The notes under the pieces were generated by a model, which searched no databases, was not told the DNA's origin, and saw nothing but the letters and a program-made list of their open reading frames with translations. Positions 63,513 through 64,000 of a DNA stretch of 64,000 nucleotides are shown here, piece after piece; position 1 is the first letter of the stretch; every line of letters starts with the position of its first letter. Source of the stretch: Forficula auricularia. Lineage: Eukaryota; Arthropoda; Insecta; Dermaptera; Forficulidae. Where the stretch lies: the NCBI GenBank assembly GCA_024734495.1, contig JALMQS010000089.1, forward strand, positions 2,429,445 to 2,493,444. The letters run 5' to 3'. Made by a program: the position numbers and the translations under genes.

Positions 63513-64000
63513 ATGGCTAGACCATCCACCTCAAAAATGGCTCAAGGGAGGGATGCATCACAAACTCCTAATGATACCTTACAGGGGCTTGCAGCGTCAT
63601 TGAGCAATTGCTCAACTACAAGATCTCTGATGGAACGAGTTCGAGACAACCAATCAAATGTCTCCGATGCTGCTGCAGACTTTACCCTCAACCAAACTCC
63701 CAATGACGGGAGATTGGACACCCTATGGTATGCGGTCGAGGCGGCTCGAGATTCGGGCATAGGAACATTGTCCCTTAACTCTGACGTCAGCGCACTCTTA
63801 GCTACTCTGGCAGACCCGAGTCGTATGAATCCAGCAATAAACGCTCGAGGAGCAGATCATATATGTGGCTTTTTAGCAAATGCTGTTAATCTGCGTCTTT
63901 GGGTGCAGGCCTATGCCTTAATCTCTAAACCAGACCTGAGAATCCGGTCAATGAAAGCTGCACTATATGAGCATTTAAGAGAAAGAAGGTTAACAAACCC
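63513..64000 (+). CDS. Open frame running off the window, unrecognised
   Basis: From the ATG at 63,513 (MARPSTSKMAQGRD) the frame is open to the window edge, 162 codons; it is open upstream to 63,420. It reads NDTLQGLAASLSNC, RLDTLWYAVEAARDSGIG, SALLATLADPSRMNPAINAR, GADHICGFLANAVNLRLWVQ and KPDLRIRSMKAALYEHLRER, mostly helical and alanine/leucine rich, compatible with a capsid-like region. Upstream, 63,180-63,480 holds pieces of the same composition in other frames (GPTGSNVPAATPDQDPPA), so frameshifts are likely. Base composition is less AT-rich than the surroundings. Confidence 0.45.
   Translation, partial: MARPSTSKMAQGRDASQTPNDTLQGLAASLSNCSTTRSLMERVRDNQSNVSDAAADFTLNQTPNDGRLDTLWYAVEAARDSGIGTLSLNSDVSALLATLADPSRMNPAINARGADHICGFLANAVNLRLWVQAYALISKPDLRIRSMKAALYEHLRERRLTN

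Overview
The window looks like a stretch of a large, AT-rich, intron-containing animal genome, most likely an insect (the mix of C2H2 zinc-finger clusters, RTE-, jockey- and Penelope-type retroelements, Transib, mariner and hAT relics and DUF7869-type proteins fits Hemiptera or Coleoptera, but the species cannot be fixed from sequence alone). There is no sign of bacterial gene organisation. Almost all DNA between the few host-like genes is transposable-element debris, often nested two or three deep.

Host-like genes: four related C2H2 zinc-finger units lie on the minus strand (about 3.2-4.9, 14.2-15.4, 30.5-31.2 and 49.3-50.6 kb). All begin with the same kind of internal exon (a C2HC finger, same splice phase) and none shows its own start codon. 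Unit 1 has eleven tandem fingers; unit 3 has seven but carries a one-base frameshift; unit 4 is a more distant relative with six fingers; in unit 2 the finger array is replaced, in frame, by a DUF7869-type (RNase-H-like, transposase-like) coding region that is itself broken further downstream. A separate plus-strand DUF7869 gene with three visible exons lies at 59.4-60.9 kb, and a short DUF7869 relic lies at 15.7 kb.

Mobile DNA, left to right: a truncated LINE in the 3' flank of unit 1 (1.6-3.1 kb); a decayed Transib element with RSS-like CACAGTG ends (5.3-7.1 kb); G-rich tandem repeats (7-12 kb); a LINE with an antisense copy of itself inserted (16.9-18.2 kb); a mariner (20-21.2 kb); Penelope-type foldbacks and hammerhead-ribozyme motifs (19.4-23.7, 35.8-36.7, 40.1-41.5, 45.8 kb); a rearranged Gypsy element with a nested long-TIR element (27.5-29.0 kb); a hAT relic holding a 3.1-kb full-length RTE LINE (31.8-35.6 kb); a long-TIR element (37.0-38.3 kb), a hAT carrying LINE debris (38.4-40.0 kb), a 1.2-kb near-perfect palindrome (42.8-44.0 kb), a Copia remnant (45.8-46.7 kb), a second long-TIR element split by an RTE LINE (46.9-48.9 kb), a mariner-like element (51.8-52.5 kb), and a probable LTR element running off the right edge (61.5-64.0 kb).

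Many insertions can be dated relative to each other because an uninterrupted relative (empty site) of the target is present in the same window. The most notable themes are the zinc-finger/DUF7869 chimera, the shared-exon layout of the zinc-finger units, and the high density of large palindromes, several of which carry hammerhead ribozyme motifs.
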